DNA from: Sternotherus odoratus
Taxonomy: Eukaryota; Chordata; Testudines; Kinosternidae
Reading direction: 5' to 3'
Length of the DNA stretch: 64,000 nt
NCBI GenBank assembly: GCA_032164245.1
Contig: JAVMKO010000003.1
Span: forward strand, 66,906,390 to 66,970,389
Shown here: piece by piece, positions 11,094-21,566 of the stretch
Numbering within the stretch: position 1 is the first letter of the stretch
Layout of the letters: each line of letters opens with the position of its first letter
Position numbers and translations under genes: made by a program
The notes under the pieces: model-generated
Told to the model about the DNA's origin: nothing
Databases searched by the model: none
What the model saw: the letters and a program-made list of their open reading frames with translations, nothing else

Positions 11094-11303
11094 TCAGCTG
11101 ATTGTAAACCAATGCTCCCTTCTGGATGGAAGGGGCTTAAAATTTGCATGTGTTGTTGCAGAGAGCACAGTAAGGCCTATTATAACGTCTAACATAGAAC
11201 TCTGAGTGATGGCATGGTGATTTGCGAAGGTATGCACAGAAGCCCAGGTAGCTGCCCTGCATAGGTCAATTAGAGGTACATTGTTCAAGAAGGCTATAGA
11301 CAT
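11094..11303 (-). pseudogene. DIRS recombinase C-terminal fragment
   Basis: 69 codons with CRAATWASVHTFANHHAI. This is the same segment as copy A's CRAATWSSVHTFAAHYAI, but with His in place of the likely catalytic Tyr, so this copy is dead. Confidence 0.7.
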
Positions 11304-12342
11304 TGCTATGGAATATGTGCAGTGGTATTTGATCCCTTGTCGGGGTGTTGTGTTATGCAGTCAATAGCAAAGTTGGATACATGTAGAGATCCATTTGGAT
11401 AGTCTCTGGGTCAATATTGTGCATCCTTAGGAACATTCTGTTGTGGAAATAAACAGCCTTGGAGATTTCCAGAGGGGCTTGGTTCTGTCTAAGTAGAACA
11501 CTATGACTCACCTGAGGCCTAGTGCATGTAGAATGGCCTCTTGTGAGTTTCTATGTGGTTTGGGGTAAAATGTGATGAAGTGCATCGGTTGATTTATATG
11601 AAAGGATTTTGATATTTTAAGTACAATGTTTGGGTGTATTCTCAATGTGCCTTGTTCTTAAGGCTTCAAAGGGGATTTGGTGAGGAATATAAGCACAAAG
11701 TTTAAATCCCATGTGGGTGTAGGTTGTTGGACTTCCAGGTAAATGTTCTGTTTGCCAGTGAGGAAGTGTTTAGTGACTGGTGTGCAAATACGGAGGTTCC
11801 CTCAAATGTAGAGTGAAAGGCTGTAATAGCCACTAGGTGTACTTTTATTTATGGACAAGTCTGATTCCTTCAGTTCCAGTATGTAGTCCAGTATGAATGG
11901 GAGTGGCACTGTGATTGCAGTCAGCTGTCTTGGTTGGCACCCCATAGTAAGAATCTCTTCCATTTTGGGAGATAAGTATTTTGAGTGGTAGATTTTTTGC
12001 TATTTAATAACACGTTTCATTCATTCTGAGCAGACTAATTTATTGTATTGGCACCATGTAGGAGCCACACTTTGAAATGAAGTTTCTCCAGATTTGGGAG
12101 GAGTGTCCTTTGTTCTGTGAGAGGAAATCCACCCATAGTGGAAGAGTTTGTGGAGCACAGACCACTATGTGCCTCCCTGTTTGTTGGAACTAATCAGTAT
12201 AATATGGGCCCTGTCAGTCTGTATCTTGTGAGTTACTTGTAAAATTAATGGTATCAGTGGGAATATGTACAAAGGCATCTCCCAGTGACTGGGGTCCCAC
12301 TCCTGCCCTGGAGCAGAAGAGTGGGCATTTGTGGTTTATTGA

Positions 12343-12606
12343 TCATGCAAACAGGTCTACAGAGGGAAAGCCCCATTTCTGGAATATTGACTGGAGGATT
12401 CTCTTTATTTCCCATTTGTGCTCCTGGGAGAAATGTTTGCTTAGCGTGTTCTGGCACATGGGGAGATGGTTAGGTTGTGGAGTATGCAACGGTTCCATAG
12501 TTTCACATAGTAAGTGGGAACGAGCTCCTCCTTGGCAATTGCTATAGAACATGGATGCTATGTTGTTGGTCAGTATCTGGATTGACTTGTTCCATCTGTA
12601 GTACAC
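12343..12606 (-). pseudogene. DIRS RNase H-region fragment
   Basis: 87 codons ending IFQKWGFPSVDLFA, the same PxVDLFA signature as in copy C. Confidence 0.6.
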
Positions 12607-12620
12607 CAGCCCTACAGTTA

Positions 12621-13285
12621 GTGAGACTGGTAACCCCAGCTCTAAGGCAGTCCCCCAGGTGGACAGCCCTTGAGCCAGGGACCTCGTAACTCACAATCCC
12701 AGCAGCATGCTAGGAAAGCTGTGAGGAGTGGAGGAAACATGGAACTGGGAACAATTTTTTAACGGAATAGCAAAAATTTCTAGCAAAATTGAAATTTTCA
12801 CCTCTAAAATTTTGGTTTTGTAGAAAATGAATATTGTGTTGGAAAATCAGTCTGATGGAAAATTCTTGACCAGCTTTAGTGAGACCTTGATTTTGAGCTC
12901 CTTAGTGTATAACAATCATCCTCATCTCTAATACATTTATATTCAATGTTCCATGTTGCCATTTTCCTCATGACTTCTTTAATATTCTAATTACAGTTTT
13001 TCTGGTAAAGATTCTGGCTTGAAAATAAAACTATGGAAAAGAACACAGCTTAATATAACATAGCATAACCATAGAGTAGACATGGCTGGGTAAAACAGTC
13101 AAGCGCAAAGAGAAATCCCATGTATTGTGTAATTACTTTCCAGAACAACTTTACAACTCCATAACCATGATACCATTTATGTGTGCTGATAGAGAGTTTA
13201 AAACATTCCCAAATAGTAGCTGCTTTATTTAACCAACCTAAAAGTAAACAAGACAGCCCCAAAAGCTGGGAAACACTTTATTCAC
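12621..13285. other. AK9 intron, no gene
   Basis: A GC-richer stretch (12620-12900) looks like old repeat debris. The rest is AT-rich intron. Nothing can be named. Confidence 0.4.
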
Positions 13286-13430
13286 CTTGCTCTTTTAACA
13301 TTTTTTCTACTTCCAGCTTATTTTTCACATTTGTAATAGCAAGAGCTATTGCATCAATACGAGCTTGCTCAATGATTTTTAATCTTGCATCTTCCATACG
13401 TGGTTGAATAAGTTTGTCCATATCAAGAAC
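13286..13430 (-). CDS. AK9: AK9 coding exon 12
   Basis: 145 nt, entering phase 0 and leaving phase 1, acceptor tttctttag, donor gtgaat. It encodes residues about 417-464, continuing the second kinase domain just after its P-loop exon. The segment MDKLIQPRMEDAR aligns with the LVQPRFDKAR-type segment of vertebrate AK9. It ends in a Lys/Glu-rich helix. Confidence 0.88.
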
Positions 13431-14689
13431 CTAAAGAAAGTATTTGAAAACATAAAAATAAATCTAAATAAAATCTTAATAAAATGTGATACATAGATAA
13501 ATATATGCATAGATTCAGGCCAGATAACCCAGTTCCGCAGTCAATAACAATAGTGTAAATTTGTAAAAACTGCACAAATTTCAGTGAAAGTGGCATTTGT
13601 CTCATTGTTTGTGCAGTGAGTGATTTTCAAGTTGTTATAAAATTTTCTTCTCTTATGTGCAAAAGACATAGACTCCTCACACAGTTAATGTAAATAACTG
13701 ACATCTTCCCCATAAGAGAAAAATTAGGAGTATTATAATTGTAACCTCCAAAATAGGTTACTTTCCTGTAACTAAATTTCACAAAATTACTGAATTTTTC
13801 CCACAAATCTATATATATTTCCACAAATCCATGCATTTTGAATGTATACACTAATGACCCACTAAGAACATAAATATAATTAAATGGTCTCAGCATCTCT
13901 CTCAAGAAAAGATGTAGGGGGAGAGAAGTGTAATCCAAACCCTGCAATGTGCTGAGTGCCTGCTGAGAACCCTCTAACCATTAAAATCAATTGGAGCTGT
14001 GGATACTTAGCACCTCTCAAACTCTGGCCTTATATATTTAAGATACAAGATTACATTTTGTTTCAATTTTCTCTATATCCTCCAATAAGGGGTTCCTATA
14101 CTTATACATTTATACAGTTAACGTAAGGAAAGATATTATATTAGTAAAAATAAATTGCTACCGGAAAGTATTAAGGTATATTTTTTTTTATAAAAGCTAA
14201 TGTTTAAAATGAAAATATACACAAGTTAAGAAGTAAGGTACTGGACATCTGGAGTCAGGCTTGGGTTATGGGGCACTGTAAGTAACAGATACAAGGTTTA
14301 CGAGGTACATACATATCACGTAACCAGCATAGATCCAGATTTGGGTGTGAGAGTTTTTTAAAGCGTCAGTATATATTCGAGTATGCCACCCATGAGATGG
14401 AGTAAGAGTCCAAGTCAGTAGTGGTATAGGGCTATAGGCAATAAGTACATGGGTAGGAGGCATCCCTCTGTTTGTCAGGGAAGGGAGAGGGTGGTTATTT
14501 CCCTGGTTGGCAGTCTTGGTTACTTGACCTGGTACTGGCGATGTCCCGTGAGATGTGTTCTGTGTAGATGTCTTTAAGGTATACTACACTGCATAGTAAA
14601 CCAGAGCTCTGACTATGTTTAAGCTCAGCCATGCTATGGTGCATACACAAATCCCTCTAACACATGTCAGTATCCTCACATAACACAGG
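13431..14689. other. AK9 intron, no gene
   Basis: AT-rich intron up to about 14230, then mixed sequence. No supported feature. Confidence 0.45.
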
Positions 14690-15760
14690 CTGACTGGCTC
14701 ACCCAGGGGTATGAGCCTGTGTTCTGCTGTAGCATGTGTCCAAGCCCACCATTTAGCAGTGAACATGGCAGTAGCAGAAGCCCATGTTGCAAGGCTTGTG
14801 TTCAATCTGCTAATGCTATCCCACAAATCTCTCCCCCAACTTCCCATGTGATTCCCTGGAACTGGAAGCAACCTCCTGGTTCAAATACAGCTCCTGGGCA
14901 TTTAACTCTTCCCTTTCCATGCTAACTGTTTGATTAACACAGTTACGCCTTTCTTGATGCCACCACCCAGCACACTGCTAAGTGGCCAGAAGAACACACC
15001 AAGATACCTGCCAAGATGTGGTGTGAAGGGAGCAAGATCCATTACTTTGGTAGGAGTACAAGAAACCTGCATGCTTATGAAGCCACCGTAAAGAGGCTGG
15101 TGGCACTGGGGATCCACCAGACTGGTAGTCTGGGCTGGGAACAGAGTAAGTACCACAAGACTGCCTATTGCAAAGTGAAGGATGGGAATGATATGTCAGC
15201 GAACAACTCAGCTTGCTGCACCTTCTATAAGTAATTTGACTGGTTGTTGGGAACTGCACACAGAACAAAGTCTACAGTCCTGCTTGATAGTCTGCTGAGC
15301 AGGGATGGCATACTTATAAACCCAGGAAAAAAGGAAGCAAGGAAAAGGGACACTACTGGAAGAGGGCCTGGAGTTGCGCAGAACAGCTCATAGTGCTGCC
15401 CCCTGGCTCAGATCAGGCTACACAGGAGGATCAGATATTGGACATCCTGGGTCAATATTTGGAGGACCTGTTTGGGGATGACCCTGGGGATCAATCTGCA
15501 GAGGAAGAAACAGCACAGTAAGCCCCAGAGACAGAGCTTGATATGCAGCAGTCACCATTTTTAGTATTATTGCTATTAAGAATGGGAGAGATTTCCAAAT
15601 TATGCCCAATATAATTTTCATTACATGCTGGGGGGGGGGGGGGTGTGAGTGTGTGGATTTTGCTTGTGCTGAGCCCAGTAGCCACACCATTTTTCTGAAC
15701 CACTTCAGCCTGACACCACTAGGGATGCAAGATGGATTCCAGGACTGGAAAAAAAATTAA
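14690..15760 (+). mobile_element. DNA-transposon remnant with Myb/SANT-like coding segment
   Basis: A stretch of plus-strand coding-like sequence, broken by stops, contains a region (about 15016-15300) resembling the Myb/SANT-like DNA-binding protein of Harbinger-type transposons. A KVKDGNDMSANNSA-like motif is followed by a TFYK block and, after one stop, a segment typical of the family's linker. Acidic glutamate-rich coding follows near 15480-15520. Boundaries are not defined. Confidence 0.5.
15016..15234 (+). pseudogene. Myb/SANT-like DNA-binding protein fragment
   Basis: 72 codons. The pattern ATVKRLVALGIHQT, then W-x-Q-x-K-Y-x-K, then VKDGNDMS matches the trihelix/Myb-like domain shared by Harbinger accessory proteins and MSANTD genes. 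The frame closes with a stop inside the domain, so it is a fragment. Confidence 0.55.
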
Positions 15761-16484
15761 ACAAGCAGCAAGCATTAACTTTTGACTAGAAACACAGCTC
15801 TTGTTTGAAAGAGGTTTGGGGTATTAGCCTTCTGAAGCACAGATTCATATTTTTTTTTTGCATGTACAGTTCTGTTTATAAACTGGCTATGCCAGAATGC
15901 CCTCCTGGCAGAGCTGAAATCTCCTGTGCTCTCTGGATTAATCAGCCCTATTTGCAGTGGTGGGTATATTTAGTGTCTGGGGCCCCTGTCTGGTCATGGC
16001 ATGCTGTCTGAGCTTGTCGGGTGGGTGCAGTACTTGTCAGGTGCGGGGAGAGGGGCGTGAGGTTCTGGCCTGGAGTCACTCCTCCCTGGCTAGCCTGTCA
16101 TCTGGGGTTCTGCTTCTGAGGGTTTCCTCCCATCCTGGGGCTCTGAGCAAATCTCTTTTGGGGGTTGCTTGCTTTGTTGGAGGCACACTTTCTGACAATA
16201 TTCAGAAGAGAGAATAATGTTCCTCCAACACAAGGAGATACCTGGATTGTGCTGTTCCAAACAAGGAATGCTGAGAATTTTCAGGAAGAATGGGGAACAG
16301 ATCACACTGAAGCAGATTGTTTCTTGGTCCCCTTCCACTATGGCCTTTAAGGAGGTGGTCTCCTGAGTCACTGGTCCTGACAATAGGGGTGACCCATCAA
16401 TCATCTCCACCAGGTCTAGTGTGGGTTTTGGCCAGAGGAGGAGCTGCAGGGTTTTGGCTCTTTTAGCATCTATAAAGTTGACAG
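15761..16484. other. Intronic sequence flanking the solo LTR
   Basis: Mixed-composition sequence, possibly older transposon into which the solo LTR inserted. The 150-codon minus frame over 16090-16542 runs into the LTR and has no recognisable product. Confidence 0.35.
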
Positions 16485-16489
16485 CAGCC

Positions 16490-17213
16490 TGTGGCGGGGT
16501 GACCACCCGCCCCCTACCAGAAGGGGCTTGGAAAAGCCCCAAAAGGGGTTTGAAATAGCCCGGAAGGGGGTTAAGGCTGGGAGCCAGCAGACTTTGCCTG
16601 ATTGCGCATTAGGCCCAGCTGGGCGGCCACGCCCCAAACACTCCCAGCCAGGATATAAGGGCTGGGAGGCAGAGAAGCAAAAAGCAGTCTCCTCGGCATT
16701 CAGAGGGAGACAGGCCTAGCTGCAGGAGCTGAGCCAGGTACCTGGGTTAGGGCAGAGCTGGGGCAGGGCAGAAGGAGCTGGGTGGGCTCTAGCCACGAGC
16801 CCCGGGCCTCCGGGCCTGATACAAGGTCCGACCCAGAACTACCAGGGTTGCAGGGGGCAGCCTAGGGCTGGAGATAGCAGCAGTAGGCCAACCCTCCTTG
16901 CCTGTGATGAGAAGCCATGATACTGCAGTCCGCCCCAGTGAGCGGGGGCAAGTGGTGACTGACAGTGGCACACTCTGAGGCGAGGTGGGGATAGGGGGTA
17001 GAGGGTTCCCCTGGGGAGGGGAAACCCTCACTCGAAAGGGGGTACTGCAGGGGTGCAGCACCCACAGCTGGAGGGCACCGGGGTCCAGGAGGGACACGGA
17101 GCCAGCAAAGGAGCGGGGCATCAACCTGCGGAGGGCGCTCCGGACGCTGAAGGAGCTGATTCCCCAGACGACCAGCGGGAGGCGCCGCAGGGGTGAGTGT
17201 GGACCCTGTTACA
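16490..17213 (+). mobile_element. Solo LTR (724 bp) with 5-bp target duplication
   Basis: It begins TGTGGCGGGGTGACC and ends CCTGTTACA (TG...CA). CAGCC is repeated directly outside both ends (16485-16489 and 17214-17218). A TATA-like ggatataaggg lies at about 16651-16661, and GC-rich leader sequence follows. No internal retroviral or gypsy genes flank it, so it is a solo LTR formed by LTR-LTR recombination. It could be ERV or Ty3/Gypsy; without internal genes I cannot tell. The orientation is taken from the TATA position. Confidence 0.8.
16651..16661 (+). promoter_or_regulatory. TATA box of the solo LTR
   Basis: The ggatataaggg motif sits about 160 bp into the LTR, with GC-rich sequence on both sides. 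Its position suits an LTR U3/R promoter. Confidence 0.5.
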
Positions 17214-17218
17214 CAGCC

Positions 17219-17987
17219 CCACAGTCCATCATTGCTAATTGCGGAGGGATCTGCTGCACTTGCTCTAACACCTGCAACTATACAAACAACTGGAAATGCA
17301 GAGAGGTACCATGGTTCCCAGGTTGGGTTCTACTTGAAGATGTGGGATGGTTCCAGAGCATGGCGTTCTGGTGATGCCCAGGCTAGACATGCCTACTTAG
17401 CTGACTCATGGTGCAGGGAGTGTGCAGACCCAAAATAACTTAGCTGGATGTGTTTGTGGGCTCAGAGCACTTCTGGTCAAGTATTGCAGAATGGATAAAC
17501 AAGTTCTCCCACAATACAACATAAAGTAAGCTCTAGAGTCACTACAGCTAGCAAGGGTGCTAAGAACGCTAGGCTATACCCCCAGAAGCTATAGCATCAT
17601 ATGCATCAATGTACCACAATATAGATATGTTGGCCATGGGCAGATATGAAGTGTGTGTATCAATGCAAAGTACGTGTTCAAAGATGAGCTTGGAAAGCAT
17701 GGGTTTGCATGCACTGGTACACGATATGCGTCTACTATGCAGTGTGGATGTAGTCTTAGTGGAATGAGTAGGTGGCATGTATCACTATTTGAGATCAGAC
17801 ATATCAATAATTTTCACATCAAACTGCTGTGACTAAAGACAATCTGAACAATATGTACAACTTTCAAACAAAAGTGAAGAGCATATGTATGGATCTTACA
17901 TCGAACATCCTTACTAGTATTCAAATAACATTCTAAAATCTGGAAGTCTAATTCTACAAGTTACTTACAATATTTATATATACTCAC
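17219..17987. other. AK9 intron, no gene
   Basis: Sequence downstream of the solo LTR. No exon or clear repeat boundary seen. Confidence 0.45.
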
Positions 17988-18168
17988 CTTTGCTTTGTAT
18001 TTATTTGCAATCCAGTTACAAAGAGTTGTTTTTCCAGATAATGGAGGTCCAAATACTAATACTTTACAAGGAGGAAGTGGCATAGGTGGTAGCAGATAGG
18101 GACGTGGATTCAACATAAATGATCTCAATGCTTCTTGAGATGAAAATAAATACATTTTACCTAAGAAA
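17988..18168 (-). CDS. AK9: AK9 coding exon 11: P-loop of kinase domain 2
   Basis: 181 nt, acceptor aaaag, donor gtgagt, entering phase 2 and leaving phase 0. It encodes residues about 356-416, including the PRPYLLPPMP segment and a canonical Walker A, GPPLSGKT (residues 396-403), followed by TLCNWIANKYKAK. In adenylate kinases this loop binds the phosphates of ATP. It is the best-conserved exon here and the clearest AK9 signature. Confidence 0.95.
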
Positions 18169-18249
18169 CTTTTTAAAAAAATGAAAAATATACATGGTTA
18201 ATCTTAAAACATAGATCTAAACACCCAAATCATACCAAATTCTGCTTAC

Positions 18250-18389
18250 CTGACAGCTAAATCTGGAAGCCCCATTACAATGTTACCCTCTTTTAAAGCT
18301 ACAGGACATGCTCGACCCCACCGGCTTCTACACCATCGGTATCTAGGTGCTATTATTTTGAAGGATGAAAGAGTCCGGAAAAGTTCATC
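18250..18389 (-). CDS. AK9: AK9 coding exon 10
   Basis: 140 nt, phase 0 to 2, acceptor ttaacag, donor gtaagc. It encodes residues about 310-355. The segment APRYRWCRSRWGRACPVAL matches AK9's RYRWxRSKWGRxCPVAL repeat unit, a Cys-containing module that precedes each later kinase domain in this protein family. Confidence 0.93.
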
Positions 18390-19134
18390 CTGTTAATTAG
18401 AACAACAATAAAAATATATGTACCTTTTTGCCTATATTTTGTATATTCCCTATTTTGTGTGATTTTTCATTTTGAAATATTTTCTGAGAAAGTGAGTATA
18501 CCCTTCTTAAAGAATTGTTGCATTGTGCTTAGTAGCTATTTTAAAACCAAAATATGTGAATTCATTAAGTTTTTTTTTTTTCAGACTAGCAGTACTCCAC
18601 TGTAAGGAATAACCATCTGAGATATTTCATTTTTAAACATAACCCTGTTGTTTTAAAAAAATTTATATTAAAAATGAATATATACATTTTTAAAAGAGCA
18701 TCAAGCACTAATAATTTACATTTTATCTTCAGAGCTGGTATTACTAAAAGACTCAATAGTAAACTAAAGGAAAATTTAAAGTGCTAATTTAAAGAGAGGA
18801 ACTGAGTCGTAGTAGATTGGGAGAAAGAGAAAGTCTTAAATACATTGGGCAGCACAAGTAATCCCTAGCTAAGGAGATTTGTATTGGAGGGGCAAAGAAG
18901 AGACCAAAAGCTGAGGTGACACTATCACCTCAGTTTATGGAATGGAAATGCCAATGATGATATATTAATCATTTGACAGAACTGTTTGCAAGACATATCA
19001 AACAGAGGATGGGAAACATATCTATTATCAAAATTACTTTTTGTCTTTCTTAATACACAGGAACCTTACTCATTGATCATTCACAGATCTATTAAGATAT
19101 ATTCTGTGAAAATATATTTTTTTCTGTAAAAGTA
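18390..19134. other. AK9 intron, no feature recognised
   Basis: AT-rich intron preceding the Penelope-like insertion. Confidence 0.5.
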
Positions 19135-19705
19135 ACCATAGTTAGGAAGAATCAGAGAGGTAGGCGTGTTAGTCTGGAATAGCAGAGGTAACAAAGTCCT
19201 GTGGCACCTTAAAGACTAACTATAAAGTTTTGAAGCATAAGCTTTCGTGGGCTAATACCCACTTCGTCGGATGCAAGCAGTGGAAGTGTCCAGAGGCAGG
19301 TATAGAAAAGTAGGCAAGAACCAGGTGGGAGGTAACAAGGTTAGTCCAATTAGGCTGAACCAGCTTGTTATCTCCAATCAGGGAGGGTGGGTTATTCTTC
19401 TAGCAGTTGAATGGTGGGTGTGAACATGGAGAGAGGAGAAGCTATGTTTGTAATTAGCAAGCCATTGTAGGTCTTTGTTCAATCCTAAACTGTTTGTGTT
19501 AAATTTGCAAATGAATTGTAGCTCTGCAGTTTCCCTTTGCAGTCTGGACTTGAAGTTTTTTTGGTGTAGTATGGTGACTTTTAAATCTGTAATTGTGTGT
19601 CCAGGCAGGTTGAAGTGGACAGGTAATTGTATATTGCCTACAGGTTTTGTATATTGCCTACAGGTTTTTTTATATTGCCATTCCTAATATCAGATTTGTG
19701 TGCAT

Positions 19706-20875
19706 TTATCCTTTTTCATAGGGACTGTCCAGTTTGGCCGATGTACATAGCAGAGGGACACTGGTGGCATATATGACATTGGTTGATGTGCAGGTGAATG
19801 AACCTGTGATGGTATGGTTGATCTGGTTAGGTCCTGTGATGGTGTTGCTGGTGTAGATATGTGGGCAGAATTGGCATCGAGGTTTGTTGCATGGATTGGT
19901 TCCTGAGTTGGAGTTATTGTGGTGCAGTGTGCTGTTGCTGGTGAGAATCTGTTTAAGGTTGGCAGGTTGTCTGTGTGCCAGGACTGGCCTTCCTCCCAAG
20001 GCCTGTGAAAGTGAGGGATTATTGTCCAGGATGGGTTGTAGGTCACTGATGATGCGTTGCAGAGGTTTTAACTGAGGACTGTAGGTGATGGCCAGTGGTG
20101 TTCTGTTTTCTTTCTTGGACTTGTCTTGCAGCAGCAGGCTTCTGGGTACACGTCTGGCTCTGTTGATCTGTGTCCTTATTTCCTTGTGCGGATATTGTAG
20201 TTTTGAGAAAGCTTGGTGAAGATCTCGTAGGTGTTGGTCTCTGTCTGAGGGGTTGGAGCAAATCCGATTGTACCTCAGTGCTTGGCTGTAGACAATGGAT
20301 CGTGTGGTATGTCCAGGATGGAAGCTGGTGGCATGAAGGTAGGCATAGCTGTCGGTAGGTTTTCGGTATAGGGTGGTGTCGATGTGGCCGTCATTAATTT
20401 GCACTGTGGTGTCTAGGAAGTGGACTTCCTGTGTGGACTGGTCCAGACTGAGGTGGATGTTGAGGTGGAAGCTGTTGAAGTCATGGTGGAATTCTTCCAG
20501 AGTTTCTTTCCCATGGGTCCAGATGATGAAGATGTCATCAATGTAGCGTAGATAGAGAAGGGGTGTGAGTGGACGAGAGTTGAGGAAGCGTTGTTCCAGG
20601 TCAGCCATAAAGATGTTCGCATACTGTGGGGCCATGCGGGTGCCCATAGCAGTGCCACTGGTCTGGAGGTATATATTGTCACCAAATTTGAAATAGTTGT
20701 GTGTGAGGATAAAGTCACGGAGCTCAGCAACCACCTGTGCTGTGGCATCATCAGGGATACTATTCCGGACAGCTTGTATTCCATCTTTGTGTGGGATGTT
20801 TGTGTAGAGAGCCTCTACATCCATGTCAAGAATCAGGGTGGTAGCCGTGTTAGTCTGGAATAGCAGAGTTAACAA
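19706..20875 (-). pseudogene. Penelope reverse transcriptase plus broken endonuclease (copy 1)
   Basis: 389 codons. The RT core is clear: MDVEALYTNIPH (motif A region), TSGTAMGTRMAP, and YIDDIFIIW carrying the two catalytic Asp (near residue 110). The C-terminus runs into the linker with Cys pairs (CNKPRCQFCPHI) but loses the GIY-YIG frame at about NVIYATSVP. The first 15 or so residues come from the terminal repeat of the inserted copy, so the apparent start is chimeric. Penelope RTs are telomerase-related and prime at chromosomal DNA. Confidence 0.85.
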
Positions 20876-21062
20876 AGTCCTGTGGCACCTTAAAGACTAA
20901 CTATAAAGTTTTGAAGCATGAGCTTTCGTGGGCTAATACCCACTTCGTCGGATGCAGGCAGTAGAAGTGTTCACAAACAGGCAGTTATAGAAAAGTAGGT
21001 AAGAGCCAGGGGGGAGGTGAAAAGGTTAGTCCAATTAAGCTGAGCCAGCTTGTTATCTCCGA

Positions 21063-21566
21063 TCAGGGAGTGTGGATTATTCGTCTAGCATTTGAATGGG
21101 GTGTGTGGACATGGAGAGATGAGAAACAATGTCTGTAATGAGCCAACCATTGTAGATCCCGGTTCAATCCCAAAGTGTGTGTGCTGAATTTGCAAATGAA
21201 TTGAAGCTCTGCAGTCTCTCTTTGCAGTCTGGATCTGAAGTTCCCTTTCTGCAGAATGGTGACCTTTAAATCTGTAATAGTGTGTCCAGGCAGGTTGAAG
21301 TGTTCCCCTACAGGTTTTTGTATATTGCCATTCCTAATATCTGATTTGTGTGCATTTATCCTTTTTCGTAGGGACTGTCCAGTTTGGCCGATGTACATAG
21401 CAGAGGGACACTGGTGGCATATAATGGCATATATGACATTGGTTGATGTACAGGTGAATGAGCCAGTGATGGTATGGTTGATCTGGTTAGGTCCTGTGAT
21501 GGTGTTGCTGGTGTAGATATGTGGGCAGAGTTGTCCGGAATAGTATCCCTGATGATGCCACAGCAC
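21063..21566 (-). pseudogene. Penelope GIY-YIG endonuclease portion (left arm of element 2)
   Basis: The coding part from CPHIYTS to the end of the frame equals the C-terminus of the plus-strand copy residue for residue. It includes ICHQCPSAMYIGQTGQSL (the GIY-YIG-type core with Cys ligands) and the downstream RKRINAH. The frame's first residues come from beyond the inversion joint. There is no RT in this arm. Confidence 0.85.

Larger units (their letters stand above)
10725..12620 (-). mobile_element. DIRS-like retrotransposon copy D, 5'-truncated
   Basis: Inverted terminal arms at about 10735-10785 and 11015-11062 (aaggtgagtaat against gttactcacctt) precede, on the minus strand, a recombinase C-terminus (11094-11303) and an RNase H-region fragment (12343-12606). 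It has the same orientation as copies A-C but belongs to a related, not identical, family, closer to copy C. Confidence 0.7.
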
